NCBI RefSeq assembly: GCF_030272615.1
Contig: NC_081409.1
Span: 21,330,260 to 21,394,259, forward strand
Reading direction: 5' to 3'
Source: Cryptomeria japonica
Taxonomy: Eukaryota > Streptophyta > Pinopsida > Cupressales > Cupressaceae
DNA: 64,000 nucleotides
The translations under genes and the position numbers were made by a program. Numbering within the stretch: position 1 is the stretch's first letter; each line of letters opens with the position of its first letter. A model generated the notes under the pieces. That model saw nothing but the letters and a program-made list of their open reading frames with translations, was not told the origin of the DNA and ran no database searches. Below are positions 44,660 to 56,283 of this stretch, one piece after another.

Positions 44660-46250
44660 TGGTGCAGGAGCACCCTTCCAGACTCTTTCTCTTTCTTTGT
44701 CTTGTTGGTGTTATGCTTCTTTAGAAGCCATTGTACATAAAATAATGAGCCATGTGCCCACAGGTCCTAGGTAGGGTCCTAGAGGAGATCTTAGGGGTCA
44801 TAAGTCAAGATTGTGTTTTTCTTGAAAATGGAGGGTATGTGTGTCCTAGAGGTGTTTAGGGGTCCTTCATATCATGGTGGTGTCCTTAGCTTGGCCCATT
44901 GTGGGTCTAGGAGTCATGAAGAGCAACATTGGGAAAGTTGCTCAAAAGTTGCAAAAGTTGCATTTAAACTTTTAAAAGTTGTCAAGCAACTTTTCCACCA
45001 TGATGTCAAAATCCTTAGGTTGGCGTGGACAACCCTAAATGTGGCACACCGACCGAGGTATGGGTAGTATAAGATGTTACAAACCCTAAGTTAAAGGGTT
45101 GGATGTTAGAGATTGTACGGCCCAAGCAAGAAGAGATTGACTGTGACTGTTAGTTGGTTACCAATCAGATTGAATGAGGTTACCGAGCAAGCAAATGGAT
45201 TGATTCGTGAGAAAACCTGTGTGAAATGTCTTCTTTGGTGTATATATCTTCATTGTGAGTGATTAGATTAGCTTTTTGTTTACCGGTTGAGTGTGTTTGT
45301 AAATAATTTGCAAGTTGCAGTCTTACTGTCCAGTTTTGGACTGGTTTGAGTAAATGAAGTCTTAACTCCATTCCCCGTTGTGGAACCACCATGAAACCAT
45401 GGGGAATGGATGTGAAGACCCTGTACTATAGTCCCAAGCAAGCAGGGCCCTTGGAAATGCAAGGAGGCCAAGCAAAGATCCATTCCTAGGCGAGACTGGA
45501 CAGTGCCCGGTTAGGAATGGCTGTTGGTGCAGAGGTCTTGGAGAGCAAGGTTGATTAGTGGAGAGTGCATTCTTTGGAGGAAGTGCAGAGGAGTGGGTGA
45601 AGCATCATTGGTGTGAAGGAGGAGCCTCCACCAATCCAAACAAGGTGGCTAAAACTCAAAACACTCACTGTGACCCAGGCAGACCCCAAAAACCCTCACA
45701 AAAACCCTTAAAATCCACCTAGGACAGTGTACGGACACTTGGAGGCCTAAAACCTAGAAAATCCTTGAGTCCTTGCCAAATGAATGGCAGTCCTTTTTGG
45801 GAGATTGGGTTGTTTGTGCATCGTTTGTGAGAGAGAGCCCTAGAAGACCGGTTAGGAGGCCTAATTGGTCCTAATCCTTGTAGCCCTTTTGAAGGCAAAA
45901 ACACAAAATAGTGAAATCGGTAAGGGGTTGAAGGATTGAAACCTCTTGGGGGCTCATGAATGGGTGGATAGACCATGAAATAGACCTAAAACAACCTTGC
46001 TAAGACCTTGGAAGGTATGGAACAAGATTAGCCCTTATTAGCCATAGTAAGGGGTTTGAAGTCTCATGAGTAGGTGAGACCTTACGAGCAGCAAAGCAAC
46101 TCATTGGTGGGTGGATTGGGCATGGTCAAGGGATTCCTCAAGCAAAGGGAAGTCCTAGAGACCCTAGGGTGTGTAGAGAGCACCAGGTGATCCAAGGAAA
46201 GGATCCAAGAGCATAGACTAGGCTAGTCTATCCCAAACCCCATCCCATCA
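44660..46250 (+). repeat. gypsy 5' LTR
   Basis: 1,591-bp direct repeat of 50947-52524. It has a 13-bp stretch near its end (two GATCCAAG copies) that is single in the 3' LTR. Confidence 0.95.
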
Positions 46251-46253
46251 GGT

Positions 46254-46265
46254 TGGTATCAGAGC
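46254..46265 (+). promoter_or_regulatory. gypsy primer-binding site
   Basis: TGGTATCAGAGC, the canonical initiator Met tRNA site, three bases after the 5' LTR. Confidence 0.9.
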
Positions 46266-46290
46266 AAGTAAAAGACTTGTTGGACTGTGT

Positions 46291-47500
46291 ATGTCTCTAT
46301 ATACTGGTGAATCAGTAGGGGAGAGCAGAATGGTCACTAATGCAGAGCTGGCTAGAGAGGTGGAAGAGCAGAAGGAGAAAAATAGACTCCTTGAAGAAGT
46401 TGTGAGTGAGATGAGGAATAAACTGCAGGAAGTGGTGGATCAGAGGACACAAGGACCTTGGGATGAAGACACCAAGGGTAAGGGCAAGAAGACTATAGAC
46501 ATAGATGACATCATCCCTGAACCAGATCCCTTGTTCAATGAAGAGCCATTTGTAAAGGCTATCAAGGCTTTGAACACCAAAGCTTTTGAAGGATTGCCAC
46601 ATTTTAGTAGAAGAATGGACATAGACACTGTTATGGAATGGATTGAGGGCATGGAAAACCACTTTGAGTGTGAAGGAGTGATAGAGGCTCAGAAGATTAA
46701 AGTTGCCAAATCAAGATTAAGGGGAGCAGCTTTGACATGGTGGAAGTACCTGCAAGAAGAAAGAGTTAGTATGGGAAAGCTACCTATTGCAAATTGGAAA
46801 GCTATGGTGGGTAAGATTAAAGAGAACTACTTACCAGAGGATTATGAAGTCCAACTTCATAAGAAGAGACAAGGATTGAAGCAGAAGGATCTTGATGTGG
46901 CCTCCTACACAGAGGAGTTTCAAAAGCTATGTCTTAGATCTAAAGTCCAAGAAGATGAATCCATTAAGGTGGCTAGGTATCTAAGTGGCCTAAAGTGGAA
47001 CATTCAAGAGGAGATAAGCCTACGGACTCCTACTACTGTCCAGAAGTGTCATCAGCTTGCTGCCAAGGTAGAAGAGAGGAACAAAAGGAAAGGAGACTCC
47101 AATAACAGGGGTAGAGGCAGAGGTAGAGATCAAGTGAATCACCGAGGTGGTTACCAAAGCAAGACAAATGAACAGAGGAACCAAGGAGAAGCCAAACTGA
47201 CTGAGCATGGCAGTGAAACTAATCCTAGAGGAGGACATTCTAGAGGAAGAGGTGCACAAGGTGGTCCAAATAGGGGTAGAGGTACCGGCAGAGGTAACTC
47301 CTACTTTGCAACAATGAAGTGTTACAATTGTGGACAACTGGGACACCCGGCATATAGATGCCCTGACAAGCCTACATCATCAAGCAGTGGAAAGAGGGTT
47401 GCTTATGCACATGAAGACTCTTCAAGTAGCAAGACACCTGAGGTGGACCATATTGAATCAGAGAGTGGAGAAAATCTGATGTTCAATAGGGTCTTGATAA
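46291..47500 (+). pseudogene. gag: gypsy gag
   Basis: Starts at ATG 46291 (MSLYTGESVGESRMV). An N-terminal helical segment (EVEEQKEKNRLLEEVVSEM) precedes the retrotransposon gag core (LRGAALTWWKYLQEE, YEVQLHKKRQGLKQKD). A basic RG-rich stretch follows (RGRGRGRDQ), then a CCHC zinc knuckle CYNCGQLGHPAYRC near 47320-47363. This part is itself uninterrupted; the first stop is in the protease region at 47671. Packages genomic RNA. Confidence 0.92.
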
Positions 47501-49527
47501 GACAGCCAATCAAGAGTGAACCTAAGCATAGGAGAGCATTGTTTAGGGTGAGATGCAAGATTCTTGGTAAAGTGTGCAAGGTGATAGTTGATTCAGGCTC
47601 AACTGACAATATCATATCAAAAGAGGTAGTTAGGAAGTTGAAACTCACAAGGATACCCCACACAAACCCATAAAAGGTGACATGGTTGAATCATGAGCAG
47701 AGTGTGCTAGTCAATGTGCAGACTTGGGTGGAGTTTTCCATTGGAGGATACAAGGATAAGATCCTTTGTGATGTGTTGCCTATGGATGCATGTCACTTAT
47801 TGCTTGGAAGACCCTGGCAATTTGATAGGAAGGTGATCTATGATGGAGAGGAGAACTCCATCTCCTTTAAGAAGGACAGCAAGACCTTCAAGATTCAGTC
47901 TTTGACAGAGAATGAAGAAGGAACTTCAAAGACACCTAGTGTCTTAATGGCTACCGGTAAAGAGTTTTTGAACTTGCTACATGAGGAGGAGATAGTGAAG
48001 TGTGCCATCTTTGTGAAACCAAAGGAGGAAGAAGACAAGTTGCAGACAAAAATACCCAAGGAGGTAAAGCAAATGTTGCAAGAGCATAAGGATATAGTGA
48101 GTGATGGAACACCTGCAACACTCCCACCTAGAAGGTATATAAGTCATCAAATAGACTTTGTTCCCGGTGCATCCTTACCTAACAAGGCTGCATATAAGCT
48201 CACACCTGATCAGAACAAGGAGGTAGCAAGGCAAGTGCAGGAGTTATTGGAACAAGGACTGATTAAGAAGAGCATCAGCCCATGTGCAGTCCCGGTAGTG
48301 CTAGCATCAAAAAAAGGAGGTAAGTGGAGACTTTGCACTGACTCAAGAGCAATTAATAGGATTACCATAAGGTATAGGTTTCCTATTCCTAGAATAGAGG
48401 ATCTAATGGACTGTTTAGGAGGGGCTATGTACTTTACTAAGCTAGACCTTAAAAGTGGTTATCACCAAATAAGAATTAAGGAGGATGATGAGTGGAAGAC
48501 AACTTTTAAAACCACAGAGGGATTGTATGAATGACTTGTGATGCCATTTGGACTCACCAATGCTCCAAGCACCTTCATGAGGTTGATGAATGAAGTGTTG
48601 AAGGATTTCACAGGTAGATTTGTGGTGGTGTACCTAGATGACATTCTCATCTATAGCAGAACCAAAGAAGAGCACCTTGAGCATTTGAGGTTAGTCTTAG
48701 AAAGGTTGCATGAGGAGAAGCTATCCATCAACCTAGAGAAGTGTGACTTCTTGAAGCAAGAGCTGGTTTACTTAGGATTTGTGGTGTCTAAGGGAACTTT
48801 GAAGATGGATCCAAGCAAAGTGGAGGCAATCTTGAATTGGCCTGCACCTAGAACAGGGACTGAGGTAAGAAGTTTCCATGGATTAGCTCAATTCTATAGT
48901 AAGTTTGTGAGGAATTTCAGTGGTATATGTGCACCAGTCCTTGACACCATTAAAGGAGGTCTTAAAACCAAGTTTAGATGGACTGAGCAGGCTGACAAAG
49001 CATTTCAATTGTTGAAGCAAGAAGTAGCCACAAAACCTATCCTTCTCCTACCTACGTTTGATAAGCTATTCACTTTGGAGTGTGATGCAAGTGGAATTGC
49101 AGTAGGTGGTGTATTGAGTCAAGAGGGAAGACCTGTGGCATTTTTCAGTGAGAAGCTTAATGAAACAAAGAAGAAGTACTCAGCCTATGACCTAGAGTTG
49201 TATGCATTAGTGGAGTCACTAAAGAAATGGAGGCATTACCTACTTCCTAAAGAATTTGTAGTGTTCACAGAGAATCAGGCATTGAGTTACATTAATACTC
49301 AAGAGAAGCTAAGCAATAGACATCTGAAATGGATGGAATATCTCCAATCCTTCACCTTCACCATCAAGCATAAGAAGGGGCAACTTAACAAGGTGGCAGA
49401 TGCCTTAAGTAGGAAGTTGTTGACTGTTCAAGAATTACAGTTGCAGAGCATAGGCATAGAAGGTTTCAAAGACCTCTATGAAGAAGATGAAGACTTCTCA
49501 TCAGCTTACAAGGTTTGCAAAGAGTGA
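47501..49527 (+). pseudogene. gypsy protease, reverse transcriptase and RNase H
   Basis: Protease motif VIVDSGSTDNIIS at about 47580. Reverse transcriptase shows KKGGKWRLCTDSRAIN, FTKLDLKSGYHQI and the active site YLDD near 48630. RNase H shows ECDASGIAVGG (D), YDLELYALVE (E), and FTENQALSYI, where the family normally has Asp before N/H-Q, so that catalytic position looks changed to Glu. It ends at the typical KVADALSR. Stops: TAA 47671 in the protease-RT linker, and TGA 48532 in place of a Trp codon just after EGLYE. Otherwise in the gag frame. A frameshift follows near 49527. Confidence 0.93.
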
Positions 49528-50926
49528 GAACCATTTCCATGGTGAGTATGCAGATTACACTCTCCAAAATGGTCTCTTGTTCAAAGGTAACCAGTTGTGT
49601 GCGCCTAGAGGATCTATGAGGGAGAACCTCATCCAAGAAAAGCATAATGGCAGTTTGAGTGGACACTTTGGGATTAATAAAACCTTGGATTTAGTACAGA
49701 GGTACTACTATTGGCCAAAGTTGCCAAGAGATGTAAAGAGGTATGTAGAGCAATGTGGAGTATGCCAAAGAGCAAAAGATGGATCAAGCAATGCCGGTTT
49801 ATACCAACCATTACCGGTTCCTAACAGACCTTGGGAATGTATAAGCATGGACTTTGTGGTAGGACTTCCCAAGACAAAAACAAGTATGGACAGCATCTAT
49901 GTGGTAGTAGATAGATTTTCCAAGATGAGTCATTGTATACCATGTAAGACTACACATGATGCTAGCTACGTTGCACATCTTTTCTTCAAAGAGATTGTTA
50001 GAATTCATGGACTCCATTTAAGCATTGTTTCAGACAGGGACAGCAAGTTCATGGGTCATTTTTGGCAGCCATTATGCAGGAGACTAGGAACTAACTTGTC
50101 ATTTAGCTCAGCTTACCATCCACAAACAGATGGTCAAACTGAAGTCATCAATAGAGTGTAAGGCAATTTGTTGAGGTGTCTAACTAAGGAGTATGGTCAA
50201 ACATGGGACCTTATCATTCCTCAAGCAAAGTATGCATATAATGACAGTGTGAATAGAACCACTGGTAGAAGCCCTTTTGAGGTTGTGTATGGCAGACATC
50301 CAAGGGGAGTATGTGAGTTGAGAGATCTTAGTAGTTTGAAGATGAAGAGTGGACAAGCAGAGGACTTCACCCAAACCATCAAGGAAGTTCAAGAGCAGGT
50401 TAAGAAGGCCATCCTTGAATCCACTCAAAAACTGAAAGCTAAAGTGGATGAGAAAAGGAGAGAAGTTCAGTTCAAGGTGGGTGACTATGTGATGGTCCAT
50501 TTGAGCAAAGCTAGGATGCAAAGTGGTAAGCCTACCAAACTGCAGATGAAGAGGGTAGGACCTTGTCAAATTCTGGCAAAATATGGTGAGAATGCCTATA
50601 AGGTTGATTTACCTTCAAACTTAGCCATTTCACCAGTCTTTAATGTTGCTGATCCGGTAATGTACAAGGGAGAGATAGCAGAGAAGACTGAGAACCAAGC
50701 CAAGGTGTTACAAAACTTGGATGTAAACACCTTACCTCAAGTGAAGAGGCCTAAAGCAGAGGAGATCTTGGAATCAAGGGTGAAGAAGTCTACTAGACAC
50801 CAGGTCTACATGGAGCACTCAGTGAAATGGGCAGATCAACTAGTATCTGAAGCTACATGGGTGGAGGAGAGCAGGTTCAAGACACTTGGAATAGACCCGG
50901 CTCTCATCTCTTCTTCTATTTCTTAG
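49528..50926 (+). pseudogene. gypsy integrase with chromodomain-like C-terminus
   Basis: In a new frame after 49527. The zinc-binding HHCC region is H-N-G-S-L-S-G-H then CGVCQRAK. Core catalytic residues are intact: ISMDFVVGLP (D), SDRDSKFMGHF (D), QTDGQTEVINR (E). A TAA at 50159 cuts the core just after the Glu. The tail includes YNDSVNRTTGRSPFEVVYG and the GPY-type segment RVGPCQILAKYGENAYKVDL. The end, SVKWADQLVSEATWVEESRF, resembles a chromodomain that would direct insertion to marked chromatin in chromoviruses. The stop codon is 50924-50926. Confidence 0.9.
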
Positions 50927-50934
50927 TTGTGTGC

Positions 50935-50944
50935 AGAGGGGGAG
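50935..50944 (+). promoter_or_regulatory. gypsy polypurine tract
   Basis: AGAGGGGGAG, two bases before the 3' LTR. Confidence 0.8.
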
Positions 50945-50946
50945 TA

Positions 50947-52524
50947 TGGTGCAAGAGCACCCTTCCAAACTCTTTCTCTTTCTTTGTCTTGTTGGTGTTA
51001 TGCTTCTTTAGAAGCCATTGTACATAAAATAATGAGCCATGTGCTCACAAGTCCTAGGTAGGGTACTAGAGGAGATCTTAGGGGTCATAAGTCAAGATTG
51101 TGTTTTTCTTGAAAATGGAGGGTATGTGTGTCCTGGAGGTGTTTAGGGGTCCTTCATATCATGGTGGTGTCCTTAGCTTGGTCCATTGTGGGTCTAGGAG
51201 TCATGAAGAGCAACATTGGGAAAGTTGTTCAAAAGTTGCAAAAGTTGCATGACAACTTTTAAAAGTTGTCAAGCAACTTTTCCACCATGATGTCAAAATC
51301 CTTAGGTTGGCGTGGACAACCCTAAATGTGGCACACCGACTGAGGTATGGGTAGTATAAGATGTTACAAACCCTAAGTTAAAGGGTTGGATGTTAGAGAT
51401 AGTACGGCCCAAGCAAGAAGAGCTTGACTGTGACTGTTAGTTGGTTACCAATCAGATTGAATGAGGTTACCGAGCAAGCAAATGGATTGATTCGTGAGAA
51501 AACCTGTGTGAAATGTCTTCTTTGGTGTATATATCTTCATTGTGAGTGATTAGATTAGCTTTTTGTTTACCAGTTGAGTGTGTTTGTAAATAATTTGCAA
51601 GTTGCAGTCTTACTGTCCAGTTTTGGACCGGTTTGAGTAAATGAAGTCTTAACTCCATTCCCCGTTGTGGAACCACCATGAAACCATGGGGAATGGATGT
51701 GAAGACCCTGTACTATAGTCCCAAGCAAGCAGGGCCCTTGGAAATGCAAGGAGGCCAAGCAAAGATCCATTCCTAGGCGAGACTGGACAGTGCCCGGTTA
51801 GGAATGGTTGTTGGTGCAGAGGTCTTGGAGAGCAAGGTTGATTAGTGGAGAGTGCATCCTTTGGAGGAAGTGCAGAGGAGTGGGTGAAGCATCATTGGTG
51901 TGAAGGAGGAGCCTCCACCAATCCAAACAAGGTGGCTAAAACTCAAAACACTCACTGTGACCCAGGCAGACCCCAAAAACCCTCACAAAAACCCTTAAAA
52001 TCCACCTAGGACAATGTACGGACACTTGGAGGCCTAAAACCTAGAAAATCCTTGAGTCCTTGCCAAATGAATGGCAGTCCTTTTTGGGAGATTGGTTTGT
52101 TTGTGCATCGTTTGTGAGAGTGAGCCCTAGAAGACCGGTTAGGAGGCCTAATTGGTCCTAATCCTTGTAGCCCTTTTGAAGGCAAAAACACAAAATAGTG
52201 AAATCGGTAAGGGGTTGAAGGCTTGAAACCTCTTGGGGGCTCATGAATGGGTGGATAGACCATGAAATAGACCTGAAACAACCTTGCTAAGACCTTGGAA
52301 GGTATGGAACAAGATTAGCCCTTATTAGCCATAGTAAGGGGTTTGAAGTCTCATGAGTAGGTGAGACCTTAGGAACAGCAAAGCAACTCATTGGTGGGTG
52401 GATTGGGCATGGTCAGGGGATTCCTCAAGCAAAGGGAAGTCCTAGAGACCCTAGGGTGTGTAGAGAGCACCAGGTGATCCAAGAGCATAGACTAGGCTAG
52501 TCTATCCCAAACCCCATCCCATCA
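50947..52524 (+). repeat. gypsy 3' LTR
   Basis: 1,578-bp partner of 44660-46250, followed by the TSD CTCAA. Confidence 0.95.
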
Positions 52525-52529
52525 CTCAA

Positions 52530-53786
52530 GCCCAAATCTGGGAAGTATAGAACATATATTAGCCAAACATGGTTATAAGACCTGTGCGCTATAGCTTCTT
52601 TCCAAAAAACATGATAATCTTATAAGGCCTAAAGACTTATTTTCAACTGCTCTCTTTATAAGCTGTTCACTTTAGGAATGCTGGACAATTACATTCACAC
52701 AGTTACCATATCCTACCATAAAAAATTATAGCATTTGTCGATTGGTTGACCAACTACCTGAAACAGTGGGTTGGGCTCGAAGGGGGGAAATCTGGATAGT
52801 TCTAGCCACGTGTTGACCTCTTAATTTTCCTCTTCAGTAATCATAAAAACCCCAATTAAGTGCTACCACTCAGAGAAATTCAACACTTGAATAGAGACAA
52901 AAATCAAGGAGCCAAGAAATAAAGGGCAAGCATCTGCACTACAAGAAATTTTGTGATCCAGTAAATTATTAAAAACTTACCTAAGCAGATTCATAATCAG
53001 TCCAAGTTGCCAGATAAATGATCTGCCCCAACCCATGCAAATTTTCATGCCTGGAATGTCCCATTACGTACCTAGTTATTGTATGTTACTTTACACTTTG
53101 AGGTCAAAATAGAACATATTTGTTGCAAATGAAAAAAGACATTAATTTGTCCAAATCCAAACAGTGCTTAACTTAAATGAACTGAACTTTGAAAAAATAT
53201 ATAATCTCATCTCCAGGATATGACATAAACTTATTGTGCTGCCAAAAATCCTTGACTCAAAACAATATTACATCCAACAAGAAATGAATTGCAATGACAT
53301 AGTTGAGGTATTTGAAGGTAAAAATATGAAGATAAAAATACATGATATAGATGTTATCAGTTCAACAAAAAAAGAGCCGAAGTAAGGTCAGTAAATGTTA
53401 ATTGTCACAATTTTATAACTGGAGATTTGATAAACATTTTGAAGTTTAAAGAATGCAAATTCATAAAACAATTTGAAGCTTTAACAGAAAATGGGAATCA
53501 GAATCTTGCCTTTCGTAGCTTTTGAATCTGCTTCAAAATAAAGTGTGATGCGGTAGTGTCATTATTGTTTGATTCTTGTGAAAGATTCTCAGAATTAGTG
53601 CTGGAAGCCGTTGGATCACTTGATTTGCCTCTTAAACAACAGAAAAGCTGCCATTTCTGCCAAATGAGTCTCATTGAGGTTAAATTTATATGTTTAAAGC
53701 AACACATTTTTTATATTAATAAAAGGCATGCAAAATGTGACTATACTCGTCAGAAAACATATAAAGAAAAATGCAGATGCATTAAA
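52530..53786. other. no recognisable gene; right flank of the gypsy insertion
   Basis: Unassigned sequence. A short open minus-strand stretch (53498-53707) contains a Ser/Asn-rich peptide without a recognisable domain. Confidence 0.4.
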
Positions 53787-55602
53787 TATTAGAGTAATAT
53801 TGCTATATTTAATGGTCATTTAAGTCTTTAATAGTTTAGTTAGTAAGTCAGTAACTTCTGTTTTTGTCTTTTGTGTTTCTATTCTTGATCATTTCCCTTA
53901 TGGAAAAATCGTCTTGTAAACTCTTTATAAGGAGCTTTCATCTCCTTTTGTAATCATCAACTTAATCAATAATATTTACATGGTATCAAAGCAAAGGTAA
54001 TTATTTGGCGAATTTTTTAATAAAATTCATAGCTACATTATCTGGAATTTATTTCCAGAAATTTTTAACATTTTTTTATGAAAAATCGTGGCTTTGTTTC
54101 CAGAATTAGTTTCTAAAGTTTTTTGTTCATTTTTTTTAAAATAAAAATTTAAGGATCTTGTTGCAGCCTGATTTGAAGTGTTTCTCAAAAGAATCGCAGG
54201 CTCTCTGAGGATTTTAACATGGGTTTTTTAGCTTAAAATCGTGCAACTGATCTGGAAAATACGTGCACAGAGTTCTTCTATCAAGACAAGGGATTTTTCT
54301 TCTGCAAATCGCAGGTTCGTTTCAGGAAAACCACACAACTTTTCTGTGTTATTTTTTGACGATTGTAGGGTTTTTTACCTGCCTCTTTGCTAGCGATCTA
54401 GCCGGATTTTTTTGGCTTTTTTCGATCCTTGTTTCTGCACAATGGCTCTAGTCTTCTCCCATGCAACACTTGGAATTTCTTCCGCGAATAGAGGGTTTGA
54501 TCGCGACGTGGGTGTCTGGTTTTTCCTCCCACAATTTCTGGTTTTTGGCTGCGTGATCTCTGGTTTTTCCAACTGCGATTTCTGACACCGAGGTCTTCTT
54601 ACTGTTCAACCTTCTACCTGCAAACCGCACAATGGGTTTTTGCAAATGTTTCGTAGTTTTTTTTTTCAACCCTAATCGAGGGTGTGTTCAACGCCTAGGT
54701 TTTTGGCAACGTGGTCTTCGTTTTTGCACGATTCTTTAGTAAAAATCGTGGGTTTTCTATTTTCTACGGCTAAGGTTTCAGCATGCAAATTTTTTCTATT
54801 TTTTGGCAGTTTTTTTAACAAAAAATGTGGTGGGTTCTCTATACGATGGCTGTGATGATGTTTTTTCGGTGTGAAAGGTTTTTTATATATCGCAAAGGGC
54901 TTGTGGTCATGTCTTTGTTGCCATGCAAACTCTGTTGTTATTCTTCTAACGCATGGAGTCTATTGTTCTATAGCACCTAGAGATTTGTGCCAGCAGGGTT
55001 TGACGATTTTTTCACAAAATTGTGGTTTCTTGCAGCTTGTTATGGGTCACGCATAGGGTTTCTAGGGCAAACAATGTTCTTCTACAAAAAATTTTGACAG
55101 TTGTTTGGACAAAATCGTGTTCTTTCAGACCTCTAAAGTTTTTGAGTAGCTGATCTCAGTTTCCATATCTCTGAATAGCAGGAGGGATAGCTTTGTTACC
55201 CAACATCATGTTGGAAGGATTGTGGTTAACTTGGCCATATCCAAAAGTTCTGCAGAACCAAGGAGGGTCTCAGCAAGCTCATGTCGCAGAGCATACAGAG
55301 GAGAAGGGGGCAGACTTCTATGCATTCGTGACTAAATGACCTGCAGATTATGTCAAGTCTTTTGTAAGGTAGCTAGTGGAATGGCCATTAAGTGAGGGTA
55401 TTTTAGAGTAATATTCAATATTGCTATGTTTAATAGTCATTTAAGTCTTTTTAATAGTTTAGTTAGTAAGTTGGTAAATATTTTTTTTGTCATTTGTGTT
55501 TCTATTCTCGATCGTTTCCCTTATGGAAAGATCGCCTTGTAAACTCTTTATAAGTAAATTTCTTCTCCTTTTGTAATCATCAACTTAATCGATAATATTT
55601 AC
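53787..55602 (+). mobile_element. internally deleted copia element (copia B)
   Basis: LTRs of about 195-204 bp at 53787-53980 and 55399-55602, both starting TATT..AGAGTAATATT. The left one is followed by TGGTATCAAAGC (53981-53992), a primer-binding site. Between them lie a ~1.2-kb T-rich leader and about 150 bp from the gag-protease junction (FYAFVTK, then DYVKSF, near 55320-55360). Most of gag and all of pol are missing. The flanking strings attaa and attga may be a mutated TSD. The LTR type and gag-junction peptide (FYAFMAKSP in copia A) tie it to copia A's lineage. Confidence 0.85.
53981..53992 (+). promoter_or_regulatory. copia B primer-binding site
   Basis: TGGTATCAAAGC directly after the left LTR, identical to the site in copia A. 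Confidence 0.8.
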
Positions 55603-55607
55603 ATTGA

Positions 55608-56283
55608 AGATGGCAAAAGACTATTATCAAAATCATCACAAATAAGAAAAAACTCCAGCATTGTTTTAATAATGTCTCTAGTAAAATTTCCTACAAACTG
55701 TAATGTGCAGGTAGTTATTAATAATTACTCATAGCACAGCAGAAAAAATAACTCCACACGCAATTGGTGACACCACAAATGATTGCCAGCACAAGATGAC
55801 AATGATAGATGTTCACAAGGATTTTTCCATCCCATAGCAGCATTCGATTTACATGACATTCACACAATGTGCCAAAAAATGTAAATGGAATTCAATTACC
55901 AGGTTTAAATCAGGAGAAATTTGGCAAACACTAAAAAAGGAATATTTACTTATAAAAACAGAGAAAATTTTAATTTTATCGTTTCATATAAAATATAGAG
56001 AAAAGAATAGAAATAAACATATTACATTAAAAAAATCAAATTTTAAAATTAGTAGGATTTTTAAAAAGAATTGTTTTACTTTTACATAAGACAATATATG
56101 TAAAAAATATATGGTTGGTCCTAAAATAGTATTTTAGCTACATGTTTTTTGAAACAATCTCATTTTTGGGTGAGATGGGAGGAGGATCTGAGGTTGCATG
56201 CGGAGACAAACAGTCTTCTCCATTGGCGACCTGATATGAGCTTCCTCCTGTCTCCTCACTGGTACCCTTCATTACCTTGGAAC
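55608..56283. other. no recognisable gene between copia B and copia C
   Basis: AT-rich sequence with only chance open frames. Confidence 0.4.

Larger units (their letters stand above)
44660..52524 (+). mobile_element. Ty3/gypsy retrotransposon, full length, chromovirus-like, few lesions
   Basis: LTRs of 1,591 and 1,578 bp, TG..CA ends (TGGTGCA..CCCATCA), and a perfect 5-bp TSD CTCAA (44655-44659 and 52525-52529). The internal region has a Met-tRNA primer site, gag, protease, reverse transcriptase, RNase H, integrase, a C-terminal chromodomain-like segment, and a polypurine tract. The LTRs differ at about thirty positions by eye plus one 13-bp indel, near 2%, making this the youngest datable element here. 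Three stops and one frameshift block translation. Confidence 0.97.

Noticed and set aside
44640-44660. tRNA-like SINE promoter around GTGGTTAGGATG, interrupted by the gypsy insertion
   Set aside because: A TCAAGCC box-like match exists only after rejoining the flanks, and no SINE body or tail was seen.
53498-53707. Possible host exon with a Ser/Asn-rich peptide
   Set aside because: Only about 60 codons, no domain, and splice sites are not convincing.
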